From: Caballeronia sordidicola
GTDB lineage: Bacteria; Pseudomonadota; Gammaproteobacteria; Burkholderiales; Burkholderiaceae
Direction: 5' to 3'
Assembly: GCF_002220365.1 (NCBI RefSeq)
Contig: NZ_MTHB01000234.1
Coordinates: forward strand, 62,001-126,000
Length of the DNA: 64,000 nt
This document shows positions 44,298 to 52,252 of the stretch, in pieces; the stretch's first letter is position 1; every line of letters begins with the position of its first letter. A program made the translations under genes and the position numbers. The notes below the pieces were generated by a model. That model had not been told where the DNA came from and searched no databases. It saw only the letters and a program-made list of their open reading frames with translations.

Positions 44298-45275
44298 ATG
44301 ACGCGGTTCGTGAAGCAGGTGATGTGTGGTGTAGCGCTGGCAGTGGCAAGCGTAGTTGCAACGGCCCCGGCGTTTGCTGCCGACAAGATGAAAGTCGGCA
44401 TTTCCATGAAGGTGCTCAACGCGCCTTACTTCTCGGCTGCCATGGAGTCAGCCAAAGCGCGTGCTACGGAAAACGGTGCCGACGTCATTACGGCCGACGC
44501 CCAGGGCAAGATGGGCAAGCAGATCTCGGACGTGGAAGACATGTTGACCCGTGGCATCAAGGTGCTGATCATCGACCCGGCCGATCCCAAAGGTCTCGTC
44601 AATGCGGTGAACACAGCCACTGCCGCCGGCGTGAAAGTGGTCGTGATCGACAGTACGCTCGACCCCAAGGCTAACTACCTGACGCTCGTGCAATCGTCGA
44701 ATCGCGAGAACGGTGCGCTGGTCGGCTCATGGGTCGTCGACACCATGGGCGACAAGCCGCTGAAGATCGCGCTGATCTCCGGCGAGAAAGGCAATCCGGT
44801 CGGCAAGGAACGTCGTGACGGCGTGATGGAAGGGATCATCGAAGCGCAACTCGCCAAGACCGGCAAGGTCAACATGCAGATCGTCGGTCAGGGCTGGGGC
44901 AACTGGTCGGATGAAGGCGGGTTGAAGGCCATGGAAGATTTGCTGGTCGCCAACAAGGACATCAACATGGTGCTCGGCGAAAACGACAGCATGGTCCTCG
45001 GCGCACGCCGCGCAATCGAAAGTGCGAACCGTCAGGGCATCACGCTGGTGGCGGCCGCCGACGGTCAGAAGGAAGCGCTCAATCTGATCCGCCAAGGCAA
45101 GTACGGCGCGACCGCACTGAACGACCCGGCACTCGTCGCGCGCACGGCGGTGGACATTGGCATGAAGGCGGCGAAGGGCGAGGCGAGCAACGTGCCGAAG
45201 ATTTCGTACACACCGTCCGCCGTGATCGACAAGGACAACGTCGACAAGTTCTACAACCCGAAAGCGATCTTCTAA
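44298..45275 (+). CDS. Sugar ABC transporter periplasmic binding protein (ribose type)
   Basis: 325 residues with a signal peptide (about 1-27, ending APAFAADK), preceded by the strong AAAGGAGG site. Type I periplasmic-binding fold with VGISMKVLNAPYFSAAMESAK, ADAQGKMGKQISDVEDML and VIDSTLDPKANYL, as in RbsB-type proteins for monosaccharides or polyols. Feeds the ATPase and permease downstream. Confidence 0.93.
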   Translation: MTRFVKQVMCGVALAVASVVATAPAFAADKMKVGISMKVLNAPYFSAAMESAKARATENGADVITADAQGKMGKQISDVEDMLTRGIKVLIIDPADPKGLVNAVNTATAAGVKVVVIDSTLDPKANYLTLVQSSNRENGALVGSWVVDTMGDKPLKIALISGEKGNPVGKERRDGVMEGIIEAQLAKTGKVNMQIVGQGWGNWSDEGGLKAMEDLLVANKDINMVLGENDSMVLGARRAIESANRQGITLVAAADGQKEALNLIRQGKYGATALNDPALVARTAVDIGMKAAKGEASNVPKISYTPSAVIDKDNVDKFYNPKAIF

Positions 45276-45340
45276 AGACGCACGGGTTCATGCGACGCGC
45301 GCCGGCCGAGCCGGTGCGCGTGCATCCCGGAGACACCTTC

Positions 45341-46849
45341 ATGATTCCATTCATCGCCCTGACCGGCGTCGACAAGCGCTTCGGCGGCATTCACGCCATA
45401 GAAGGCGTCGACTTCGATGTCCTTAGCGGCGAAGTCCATGCGCTCGTCGGCGAGAACGGCGCGGGTAAATCGACGCTGATGCGCATGATCGGCGGCGGCC
45501 ATCAACCCGATGCCGGTTCGATCAAGGTCGAAGGACGCCCAATATCCTTTCGCAATCCGCATGCGGCCATGGAAGAAGGCATTGCGGTGATTCATCAGGA
45601 AACGGCATTGGCGCCGGATTTGTCGGTGGCTGAAAACGTATTCCTCAGCGCGTTGCCGACCGTGATCGAGTGGCGTTCGCTGCGCAAGAATGCGCATGCA
45701 TTGATTGCGAGTCTCGGCTTCGATATCGACCCCTCCGCGCTGGTCTCGAGCCTATCCACCGCGCAATGCCAGGTGATCGAGATTGCCAAGGCGCTGAGCC
45801 GCAAAGTGAAGCTGCTGGTGCTCGACGAGCCGACCGCTGCGCTCGCGCCATCCGATGCCAACAAGCTGCTCGAGATCGTGCGCGGCTTGCGCTCGCGCGG
45901 CGTGGGCATTGTATATATCTCTCATCGGCTGGAAGAAGTGTTTGCCATAGCGGACCGCATCACGGTGCTCAAGGACGGCAAGCGCGTCGACACCGTCAAG
46001 CCTGCTGATCTCGGCATGGATGAACTTATTCGCAAGATGGTCGGCCGCCCGCTCTCAGTGCTGTTCCCGCAACGTCACGCAAGCCTGGGCGACGAAGTGC
46101 TGAAGGTCACGGACCTGGCACGCGGCCATGCCGTGCGCAATGTGTCGTTCACGCTGCGTGCAGGTGAGGTGGTGGGACTGGGCGGCCTGATCGGTTCTGG
46201 ACGCACCGAAGTTGCCCGGCTGATCTTCGGTGCGGACATGCGTGACTCCGGCACCATCGAACTGAAGCAAAAGCTGCTGGCTGTCCGCTCGCCAATGGCA
46301 GCCGTCAAGGCCGGCATCGGCTTCGTCCCTGAAGACCGCAAAGGCCAGGGCGCGGTGCTATCGATGCCGATCCGCGTCAACGCCACGCTCGCTGCGCTTA
46401 AATCCGTCAGCCTCCCCGGCGGTTTCCTCGCCTTCGGCCGCGAGCGCGCATTCGTTCAAAAGTTGATGGAACAACTGCGCATCAAGGCCCGTTCGATGGA
46501 CGCCGACGTCTCCACGCTATCAGGCGGCAACCAGCAAAAAGTCGTGCTCGCCAAATGGTTTCATGCGGACGGCGACCTGATCATCCTCGACGAACCTACG
46601 CGCGGTGTCGACGTGGGCGCCAAGGTGGAAATCTATACGCTGATCAACCAGCTCGCGGAACGGGGCAAGGCGGTGCTCGTGATCTCGTCGGAGCACCAGG
46701 AGTTGATGGGCTTGTGCGACCGCATTCTCGTGATGGGCGAAGGCGAGATTCGCGGCGAACTCCAGCCCGCCGATTACAGCGAAGAGCAGATCCTCTCGCT
46801 CTCCTTGCGTCGCGCACCGGACGAAGCGCCCGCAGCGCTTACCCACTAA
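45341..46849 (+). CDS. Sugar ABC transporter ATPase with two nucleotide-binding domains (RbsA type)
   Basis: 502 residues. Start at 45341 (MIPFIALTGVDKRFGG) has GGAGAC upstream. First domain has Walker A GENGAGKST (38-46) and signature LSTAQCQVIEIAKAL (where the usual LSVGQQQ is changed); the second domain has a degenerate P-loop LIGSGRTE and an intact LSGGNQQKVVLAKW and Walker B. This asymmetry is normal for RbsA/MglA. Follows the binding protein by 65 bp. Confidence 0.92.
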   Translation: MIPFIALTGVDKRFGGIHAIEGVDFDVLSGEVHALVGENGAGKSTLMRMIGGGHQPDAGSIKVEGRPISFRNPHAAMEEGIAVIHQETALAPDLSVAENVFLSALPTVIEWRSLRKNAHALIASLGFDIDPSALVSSLSTAQCQVIEIAKALSRKVKLLVLDEPTAALAPSDANKLLEIVRGLRSRGVGIVYISHRLEEVFAIADRITVLKDGKRVDTVKPADLGMDELIRKMVGRPLSVLFPQRHASLGDEVLKVTDLARGHAVRNVSFTLRAGEVVGLGGLIGSGRTEVARLIFGADMRDSGTIELKQKLLAVRSPMAAVKAGIGFVPEDRKGQGAVLSMPIRVNATLAALKSVSLPGGFLAFGRERAFVQKLMEQLRIKARSMDADVSTLSGGNQQKVVLAKWFHADGDLIILDEPTRGVDVGAKVEIYTLINQLAERGKAVLVISSEHQELMGLCDRILVMGEGEIRGELQPADYSEEQILSLSLRRAPDEAPAALTH

Positions 46850-46871
46850 ACCAGATCCGGAGACTCGCATC

Positions 46872-47891
46872 ATGAATCCCAGCGCTGCCACTCAGAAGAC
46901 CCAGAAGACCCAGAAGACTCAGAAGACGCATCAGGCGCAATCGGGCCACGCAAGACATTGGTGGTCGGTCGCGCGCCGCTTCAACACGGTTGCCATCCTG
47001 ATCGTGCTCGTGATCGCCGCGTCATTCGTGTCGAGCGATTTCTTCTCGGTGGCGAACCTGTCCAACATTTCGCGTCAGGTCGCGGGCGTCGGCATCATGT
47101 CCGTGGGCATGCTGCTGGTCGTGCTGACCGGTGGTATCGACTTGTCGGTCGGCTCCATCGCGGCGCTGGGCAGCGTGGTCTCGGCCATGCTCATCCCCCA
47201 GTACGGCCTGAGTGCCGCGCTGCTCGTCACGCTGCTGGTGGGTGGTCTATGCGGCTTTGTATCGGGCGCGTTGATCGCGTGGTTCCGCCTCACGCCGTTT
47301 GTCGTCACGCTCGCGATGATGACCGTTGCGCGCGGTGTCGCCATGATTGTCTCCAACGGTTCGCCGATCCTCGTCGATGATCCAGGTCAGGCGCTGCTCG
47401 ACTTCGGCCGTCATTCATATTTCGGCATACCCGGCCCGACCCTCGTGATGCTGATCGTATTCGTGATTGGCGGGATTGCGCTGAACCGGCTTCGTGCAGG
47501 CCGCGTGGTCCGCGCGATCGGATCGAACGAGGAAGCCGTGCGGCTGTCGGGCGTACCGGTCGCGCGCCATGTACTCGGCACCTATGTCAGTTCGGGACTG
47601 CTCGCGGCGCTTGCCGGCATCATTTCGACATCGCGCGCCGGGGTCGGTGCACCGACGGTCGGCGTGGGCGACGAGTTGACCGTGATCGCCGCGGTCGTGA
47701 TCGGCGGCGCGAGTCTGGCGGGCGGTAAAGGCGGTGCCTTGAATACGCTGACGGGCGTGCTGATTTTGGGGGTGATCGGCAACATCATGAACCTCGCCAG
47801 CGTGCCGGGTTACCATCAGCAAGTGGTGATGGGCGTGATCATCGTCGCGGCGGTCCTGTCGCAACGCGGCGCGCGTTTTTGGCGCCGCTAG
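46872..47891 (+). CDS. Sugar ABC transporter permease (RbsC type) with Gln-Lys-Thr repeats
   Basis: 339 residues, about ten membrane helices. Good GGAG site. The N-terminus has four tandem Gln-Lys-Thr units before the first helix (from about residue 40). RbsC-type motifs include GGIDLSVGSIAALGSV (about 93-108), AWFRLTPFVVTLAMM and GVGDELTVIAAVVIGGASLAGGKGG. Completes the importer. Confidence 0.92.
   Translation: MNPSAATQKTQKTQKTQKTHQAQSGHARHWWSVARRFNTVAILIVLVIAASFVSSDFFSVANLSNISRQVAGVGIMSVGMLLVVLTGGIDLSVGSIAALGSVVSAMLIPQYGLSAALLVTLLVGGLCGFVSGALIAWFRLTPFVVTLAMMTVARGVAMIVSNGSPILVDDPGQALLDFGRHSYFGIPGPTLVMLIVFVIGGIALNRLRAGRVVRAIGSNEEAVRLSGVPVARHVLGTYVSSGLLAALAGIISTSRAGVGAPTVGVGDELTVIAAVVIGGASLAGGKGGALNTLTGVLILGVIGNIMNLASVPGYHQQVVMGVIIVAAVLSQRGARFWRR
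46893..46928 (+). repeat. Four 9-bp tandem repeats in the permease N-terminus
   Basis: Units CAGAAGACC, CAGAAGACC, CAGAAGACT, CAGAAGACG code for Gln-Lys-Thr. Copy number changes stay in frame. Confidence 0.9.
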
Positions 47892-47896
47892 TTAAT

Positions 47897-47961
47897 CCGA
47901 CGCATGAGTCCGACGCATGAGTCCGATCCGTGAGTCCGATCCGTGAGTCCGATCCGTGAGT
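47897..47961. repeat. Five 13-bp tandem repeats between permease and RpiR genes
   Basis: CCGACGCATGAGT (two copies) then CCGATCCGTGAGT (three copies), followed by a partial unit at 47962. Period 13 is not a multiple of 3. Lies 49 bp before the RpiR start, in the probable leader. Confidence 0.92.
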
Positions 47962-48009
47962 CCGATACACTTGGCGGCCTGGCCCTACGCCTGAACGAAG
48001 GAACACCAA

Positions 48010-48867
48010 GTGCCCGATTACAACATCCTCGAACTGATCGACCGCGCGCGTCCCGGCCTTCGCCGCGGCAGCCGGCAAGTGGCCGAGTACATCCTTGCAA
48101 ACCTGGGTTCGATCTCCGACATCAACCTCGCCGAGCTTGCCCGCAACGCTCAGGTCAGCGAGCCCACCGTGCTGCGCTTTTGCGCGACGCTCGGCTGCAG
48201 CGGCTTCAAGGACTTCAAGATCCGCATGGTGCAGAGCCTGGCGCTCGGCGCCCCTGCCACGCACTCGGTACTCGCCAAGGGCGATGACCCGGAAACCATT
48301 GCCACCAAGATCTTCGACTACACCATCACGAGCCTCGACTGGGCGCGCAAGAAGCTGGATTTCGCGGCTATCGGGCGGGCGGTGGATTTGCTGGCGAAAG
48401 CGCGGCGGATCGAGTTCTTCGGCTTTGGCGCATCCGGCATTGTCGCGCTGGACGCGCAGCAGAAGTTTCCGCTTTTCGGCGTGCCGTGCGTCGCGCATCA
48501 GGATTCGCACCAGCAGTTCATTGCGGCTTCCATGCTCAAGCCCGGTGACGCGGTTGTGGCCATCTCGAACACCGGCTCTACCCGTTCGCTGATCGAGGTC
48601 GCGCGGACCGCCCGCGAACGCGGCGCAAGCGTCATCGTGATCACGGGATCGAATAGCCCACTGGCCAGTTTCTCGGACGTCGCGGTGATTGCGGAGACGC
48701 TGGAAAATACCGATGTCTATACGCCGACCACGTCCCGGCTCGCTGCACTTGTCATTATCGATATTCTCTCGACCAGCGTCGCGCTACGCAAAGGCGACGC
48801 TCATATGCTCGCCGTGCTGGACATGAAAAAGCGCCTGGCCGACATGCGCTCGACCGGCGTCATCTGA
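48010..48867 (+). CDS. RpiR/MurR-family transcriptional regulator
   Basis: 285 residues from a GTG start with AAGGA upstream. N-terminal HTH_6 domain (about 1-77; RGSRQVAEYILANLGSISDINLAELARNAQVSEPTVLRF region) and a C-terminal SIS domain (about 125-255; VVAISNTGSTRSLIEVARTARERGASVIVITG), which binds phosphosugars. Probably senses a sugar phosphate of the pathway and controls the divergent operons from the palindrome at 42720 (inference). Confidence 0.92.
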   Translation: MPDYNILELIDRARPGLRRGSRQVAEYILANLGSISDINLAELARNAQVSEPTVLRFCATLGCSGFKDFKIRMVQSLALGAPATHSVLAKGDDPETIATKIFDYTITSLDWARKKLDFAAIGRAVDLLAKARRIEFFGFGASGIVALDAQQKFPLFGVPCVAHQDSHQQFIAASMLKPGDAVVAISNTGSTRSLIEVARTARERGASVIVITGSNSPLASFSDVAVIAETLENTDVYTPTTSRLAALVIIDILSTSVALRKGDAHMLAVLDMKKRLADMRSTGVI

Positions 48868-49355
48868 TCGCGGCTACCCCACGTTGCTTGCATAAAATGA
48901 CAGATGCCTCCTTGGCCTTTGCATGAGGCGCTCGCCCCGCGCCTCAGGTCTGCATAGAGATCTGATTAGGGCAGACAAGCCTGAATTTCCCCGAAATTGC
49001 GAGCCTTTCAATAACGTGTTGTTCAAATAATACGCATGCGGATCAAATGTTCCGGATGGGCTCGAAGGTAAATATCATTTCACAAAATTGAAATCGGGCC
49101 AGATTAAGGTTCGTCGAGCCGGACGCTCAGTACCCTTCGAAAACCTTACACCTCGATGGATACAGGGCGATACGCCTGCTTGTGATCGGGTCGGTCTTAA
49201 GTCTGACGGCTTGGAATGCTAATTATTTCGGCTATATGAATTTTTGGCACATTGCTTTAGAAAGCAACGGAATAACCAAACAATCAAACATCAGTGGGAC
49301 TTTTCGACCCTATCAAATAGGATGACTCCTCTTTTCCCAACTGAAGCACAACAAA
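48868..49355. other. 488-bp porin upstream region
   Basis: A hairpin with arms TGAGGCGC (48924-48931) and GCGCCTCA (48939-48946) may end the RpiR transcript, though no T run follows. The rest is AT-rich (about 49010-49090 and 49220-49340), which suggests a strong regulated promoter for the porin. No gene seen. Confidence 0.4.
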
Positions 49356-50552
49356 ATGAAAATCCAAAAGACCACGGCTGCCATCCTTGCTATCGGAGCA
49401 TTGTCCGGCGCCGCACACGCACAAAGCAGCGTGACCCTGTACGGCATTGCCGACGGTGGCATTCTCTTTAACAACAACGTCAAGGGCAGCAAGCTCTACA
49501 GTCTGTCGAGCGCCAACTCGTCGCGCTGGGGTTTGCAAGGTGCTGAAGACCTGGGCGGCGGCCTTAAGGCGATCTTCACAATTGAAAACGGCTATACCCT
49601 CGGCACCGGCGCATTGAGCCAGGGCGGCCTGGAGTTCGGCCGCAAGGCCTTCGTCGGCCTGACGAGCAGTACTTACGGTACGGTGACGCTGGGCCGCCAG
49701 TATTCGGCGAGCAATGACGCCACCTCCTCCTTCGCGTCCGGCGCCGACTGGGCCGCATCCGGCCTCGGCTACGGCACGCGCGCAGGCGACGTCGATAACG
49801 TGGATACGTCGAACCGCATCCAGAACGCCATCAAGTACACGAGCCCCAACTACCGTGGCTTGACGGTCGGCGTCCTGTACAGCCTGGGCGGCCAGGCCGG
49901 CCAATTCTCGAGGAACGAAGTCACCGACGCAGCCGTGTCGTACGTCAACGGCCCGATCAAGGTTGGCGCAAGCTACAACTTCACCAAGGACCCGTACTAC
50001 GCAACGTTCGGCAACCAGGGCAACTCGTCGTCGCCGACGTCGGCCGCAGGCGGAAACAACAACATGGCGAGCCGTATTTACGGCGGCTACGCGTCGGCGG
50101 GCTCGCAGCAGATCATCACGGCCGGCGGTTCGTACGTGCTGGGATCGGCAACAATCGCCCTGCTGTACTCGAACACGCAGTTCCAGAACCTCGGTCAGGT
50201 CAATGCAGTCGGCAGCTACGGCACCAAGTACAACGGCGGCACCGCTACGTTCAATTCGGGCGAACTGAACGTGAAGTACGCGTTGACCCCGGCGCTTACG
50301 GTGGCCGGCGCCTACATCTACACGCATAACAGCGGCGCAGATGGCGTGGGCAGCGCCAAGTACAACCAGTTCAACCTGGGCACCATCTACTCGCTGTCCA
50401 AGCGTACATCGCTCTACGCAACCGGCTTCTTCGAAACGGCTTCCGGCGTGGATTCGACGGGCAAACAAGCTGTTGCAGACTTCAGCGGATCGTCCTACTC
50501 GTCTAACAACCACCAGTTGGCCGCGATTGTTGGCATCACGCACAAGTTCTAA
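49356..50552 (+). CDS. Gram-negative outer membrane porin
   Basis: 398 residues with a signal peptide (about 1-20, ending GAAHA) and the OmpC-type porin opening SSVTLYGIADGGILFNNN. C-terminal Phe in IVGITHKF, the signal for BAM insertion. Repetitive beta-strand pattern with Gly/Asn/Tyr-rich turns. The general-diffusion porin trimer of Burkholderiales. The ribosome site is weak. A strong terminator follows. Confidence 0.93.
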   Translation: MKIQKTTAAILAIGALSGAAHAQSSVTLYGIADGGILFNNNVKGSKLYSLSSANSSRWGLQGAEDLGGGLKAIFTIENGYTLGTGALSQGGLEFGRKAFVGLTSSTYGTVTLGRQYSASNDATSSFASGADWAASGLGYGTRAGDVDNVDTSNRIQNAIKYTSPNYRGLTVGVLYSLGGQAGQFSRNEVTDAAVSYVNGPIKVGASYNFTKDPYYATFGNQGNSSSPTSAAGGNNNMASRIYGGYASAGSQQIITAGGSYVLGSATIALLYSNTQFQNLGQVNAVGSYGTKYNGGTATFNSGELNVKYALTPALTVAGAYIYTHNSGADGVGSAKYNQFNLGTIYSLSKRTSLYATGFFETASGVDSTGKQAVADFSGSSYSSNNHQLAAIVGITHKF

Positions 50553-50605
50553 AAAAGTGGTGTGACGCTTCGGAGGGTACTCCTAAGCGTTTACTGAAAT
50601 ATCTG

Positions 50606-50647
50606 GCCTTTTCTCTCCGGGTTTTGCCGGAGAGAAAAGGCTTTTTT
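50606..50647 (+). terminator. Strong intrinsic terminator after the porin gene
   Basis: 15-bp perfect stem (50606-50620 with 50627-50641), 6-base loop and a six-T run (50642-50647). It ends three bases before the convergent SDR stop. Confidence 0.93.
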
Positions 50648-50649
50648 CT

Positions 50650-51420
50650 TCATACTCCGGTCGCGTACCCTCCGTCCACAGGCAAGGTCACGCCCGTGAT
50701 GAACGCCGACGCCGGCGATGCCAGGAACAACGTCGCACCAACCAGATCGTCCACTTCGCCCCAACGCTTGAGCGCGCTGCGAGCCGCGATCTTCTCCGCG
50801 CTGGCCGGCACTTCCCATAGGGCCCGTGTCATGTCGGTGCGGTGGTAGCCCGGCGCAATCGCGTTCACACGCACGCCTGCCGGGCCGAACGCGTGAGCCA
50901 GCGAGCGCGTCAACCCGAGAATGCCACTCTTGCTTGCACAATAAGCCGGCACATCCACGTCGGCGATATAACTCAGCATCGACGCCACGTTGACGATCGA
51001 TCCACGCGCGTGTTCAAGTTTGTCACGAGCGGCCATCGCGAGGCGCATGGCAGCCGTCAGATTCACGTCGATCACTTCGCGAAAGACATCGTCACGATAT
51101 TCATCGACCGGACGCGCCACGCCGGCCGCATTCACGAGCACATCGAGCACGCTCAGCTTGGCGACAAAACGCTTGATGGCGTCGTTATCGCGGACATCCA
51201 GTTGCGCGAAGCGAATGCCTTCGAGCGCGGCGTCCGCACGCAAACCTTCGAGCTTGCTCGCCGAGCTGCCGGTTGCGATCACCTGCGCGCCCAACGCTGC
51301 AAAACCCTGCGCGATCGCGAGTCCAATGCCGCTCGTTGCGCCCGATACGAGGACCGTCTTGCCGTCGAAGAGGCCGGGACGGAACGCGGCTGTTTCCGCG
51401 CCTTTGAGTTCGCCTGTCAT
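50650..51420 (-). CDS. Short-chain dehydrogenase/reductase (sugar/polyol type)
   Basis: 256 residues. NAD(P) motif SGATSGIG (26-33 region), NAAG, catalytic Ser (NVASMLSY) and YCASK. C-terminal GGYATGV as in sorbitol/arabinitol-type or 3-oxoacyl-type SDRs. Downstream of HAD and FGGY kinase genes on the same strand, so oxidation of a polyol to a ketose is likely. Confidence 0.87.
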   Translation of the reverse strand: MTGELKGAETAAFRPGLFDGKTVLVSGATSGIGLAIAQGFAALGAQVIATGSSASKLEGLRADAALEGIRFAQLDVRDNDAIKRFVAKLSVLDVLVNAAGVARPVDEYRDDVFREVIDVNLTAAMRLAMAARDKLEHARGSIVNVASMLSYIADVDVPAYCASKSGILGLTRSLAHAFGPAGVRVNAIAPGYHRTDMTRALWEVPASAEKIAARSALKRWGEVDDLVGATLFLASPASAFITGVTLPVDGGYATGV

Positions 51421-51432
51421 GTTGTCTCGCTT

Positions 51433-51588
51433 TTAAACTTGGTGATCGAATTCCGCCCCGTACCGGTCCATCGCCTTCAACGCGGCAACGACCAAGGGTG
51501 CATCCACGGGATACGGTTCGTTGTGGATGATCTCACCCGCCCGGCATGCGCGCTTCGCCACGGTCTCGCGCGCCGCTTCATCGCTCAC
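51433..51588 (-). CDS. Possible 51-codon gene between HAD and SDR genes
   Basis: From a GTG at 51588 that overlaps the HAD stop, the frame encodes 51 residues with protein-like composition, including AKRACRAGEIIHNEPYP and VVAALKAMDRYGAEFDHQV. It may be a real small protein, or the remnant of the 3' end of a lost gene. The family is not recognised. Confidence 0.35.
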   Translation of the reverse strand: MSDEAARETVAKRACRAGEIIHNEPYPVDAPLVVAALKAMDRYGAEFDHQV

Positions 51589-52252
51589 GTACGCGAGGCG
51601 TGAGTTGAACGCCGAGTGCTTCGGCGAGTTCGTGTTCGGAGCGCACAAAACGAGCGCCCTCGGGAAAGGTGCCTGCAGCGCTTTCACGCTCGGGCCATGC
51701 GAGCACCCGCATGCCGGCAGCGATAGCCGCGCGCGCACCGGTCGGGCTGTCTTCCACCACGATCGTTTCCTCAGGCGTCACGCGCAGCAGCCACGCAGCG
51801 CGCTGATACGGCTCGGGGTCGGGCTTGCCTGCGCGCACGTCGTTGACGCTGATCGAGATCAGTTGCGGGTCCTGCAAGTCGAGCGCGCGAAGCCCTGCTT
51901 CAAGCAACATGCGCGATGAATTCGACACAATTGCCTGCCGTGTTCCCGCTGCGCGCACCGCGTGATAGACGCTGAGCGCACCGGATCGTGCCTGCATCTT
52001 CGGAGCTTCGGACAAATAGTGCCGCGCCCTTGCCATCGACCATTGGCCGTAGTCGAAATCGATACCAAATCGCTCGCAGCAGTACGCATGTACTTCGCGG
52101 CCGGTCTTGCCGAATATCGATGCATGCAGGTCGTCGCCCGCCTCTATTCCATGATGGGTCAACACGGCGACCAGCGTGCTCAGATGCAGCGCTTCGCTGT
52201 CGGCGAGCGTGCCGTCCATGTCCCACAGGACGGCTTTGATTGCTTGCGTCAT
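51578..52252 (-). CDS. HAD phosphatase, beta-phosphoglucomutase type
   Basis: 224 residues. Motif I DMDGTLADSE (Asp 11, 13 region), motif II SNSSR, motif III with Lys in GKPDPEPY and motif IV VVEDSPTG. C1 cap type. Its start overlaps the kinase stop by four bases. Probably dephosphorylates a sugar phosphate made in this operon. Confidence 0.88.
   Translation of the reverse strand: MTQAIKAVLWDMDGTLADSEALHLSTLVAVLTHHGIEAGDDLHASIFGKTGREVHAYCCERFGIDFDYGQWSMARARHYLSEAPKMQARSGALSVYHAVRAAGTRQAIVSNSSRMLLEAGLRALDLQDPQLISISVNDVRAGKPDPEPYQRAAWLLRVTPEETIVVEDSPTGARAAIAAGMRVLAWPERESAAGTFPEGARFVRSEHELAEALGVQLTPRVRER

Noticed and set aside
47897..47961. CRISPR-like array
   Set aside because: Units are 13 bp and adjacent with no spacers and no cas genes nearby.
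47839..48510. Minus-strand frame with repeated peptides near 47897
   Set aside because: Its repeated peptide arises only from the 13-bp DNA repeats and it is opposite the RpiR gene.
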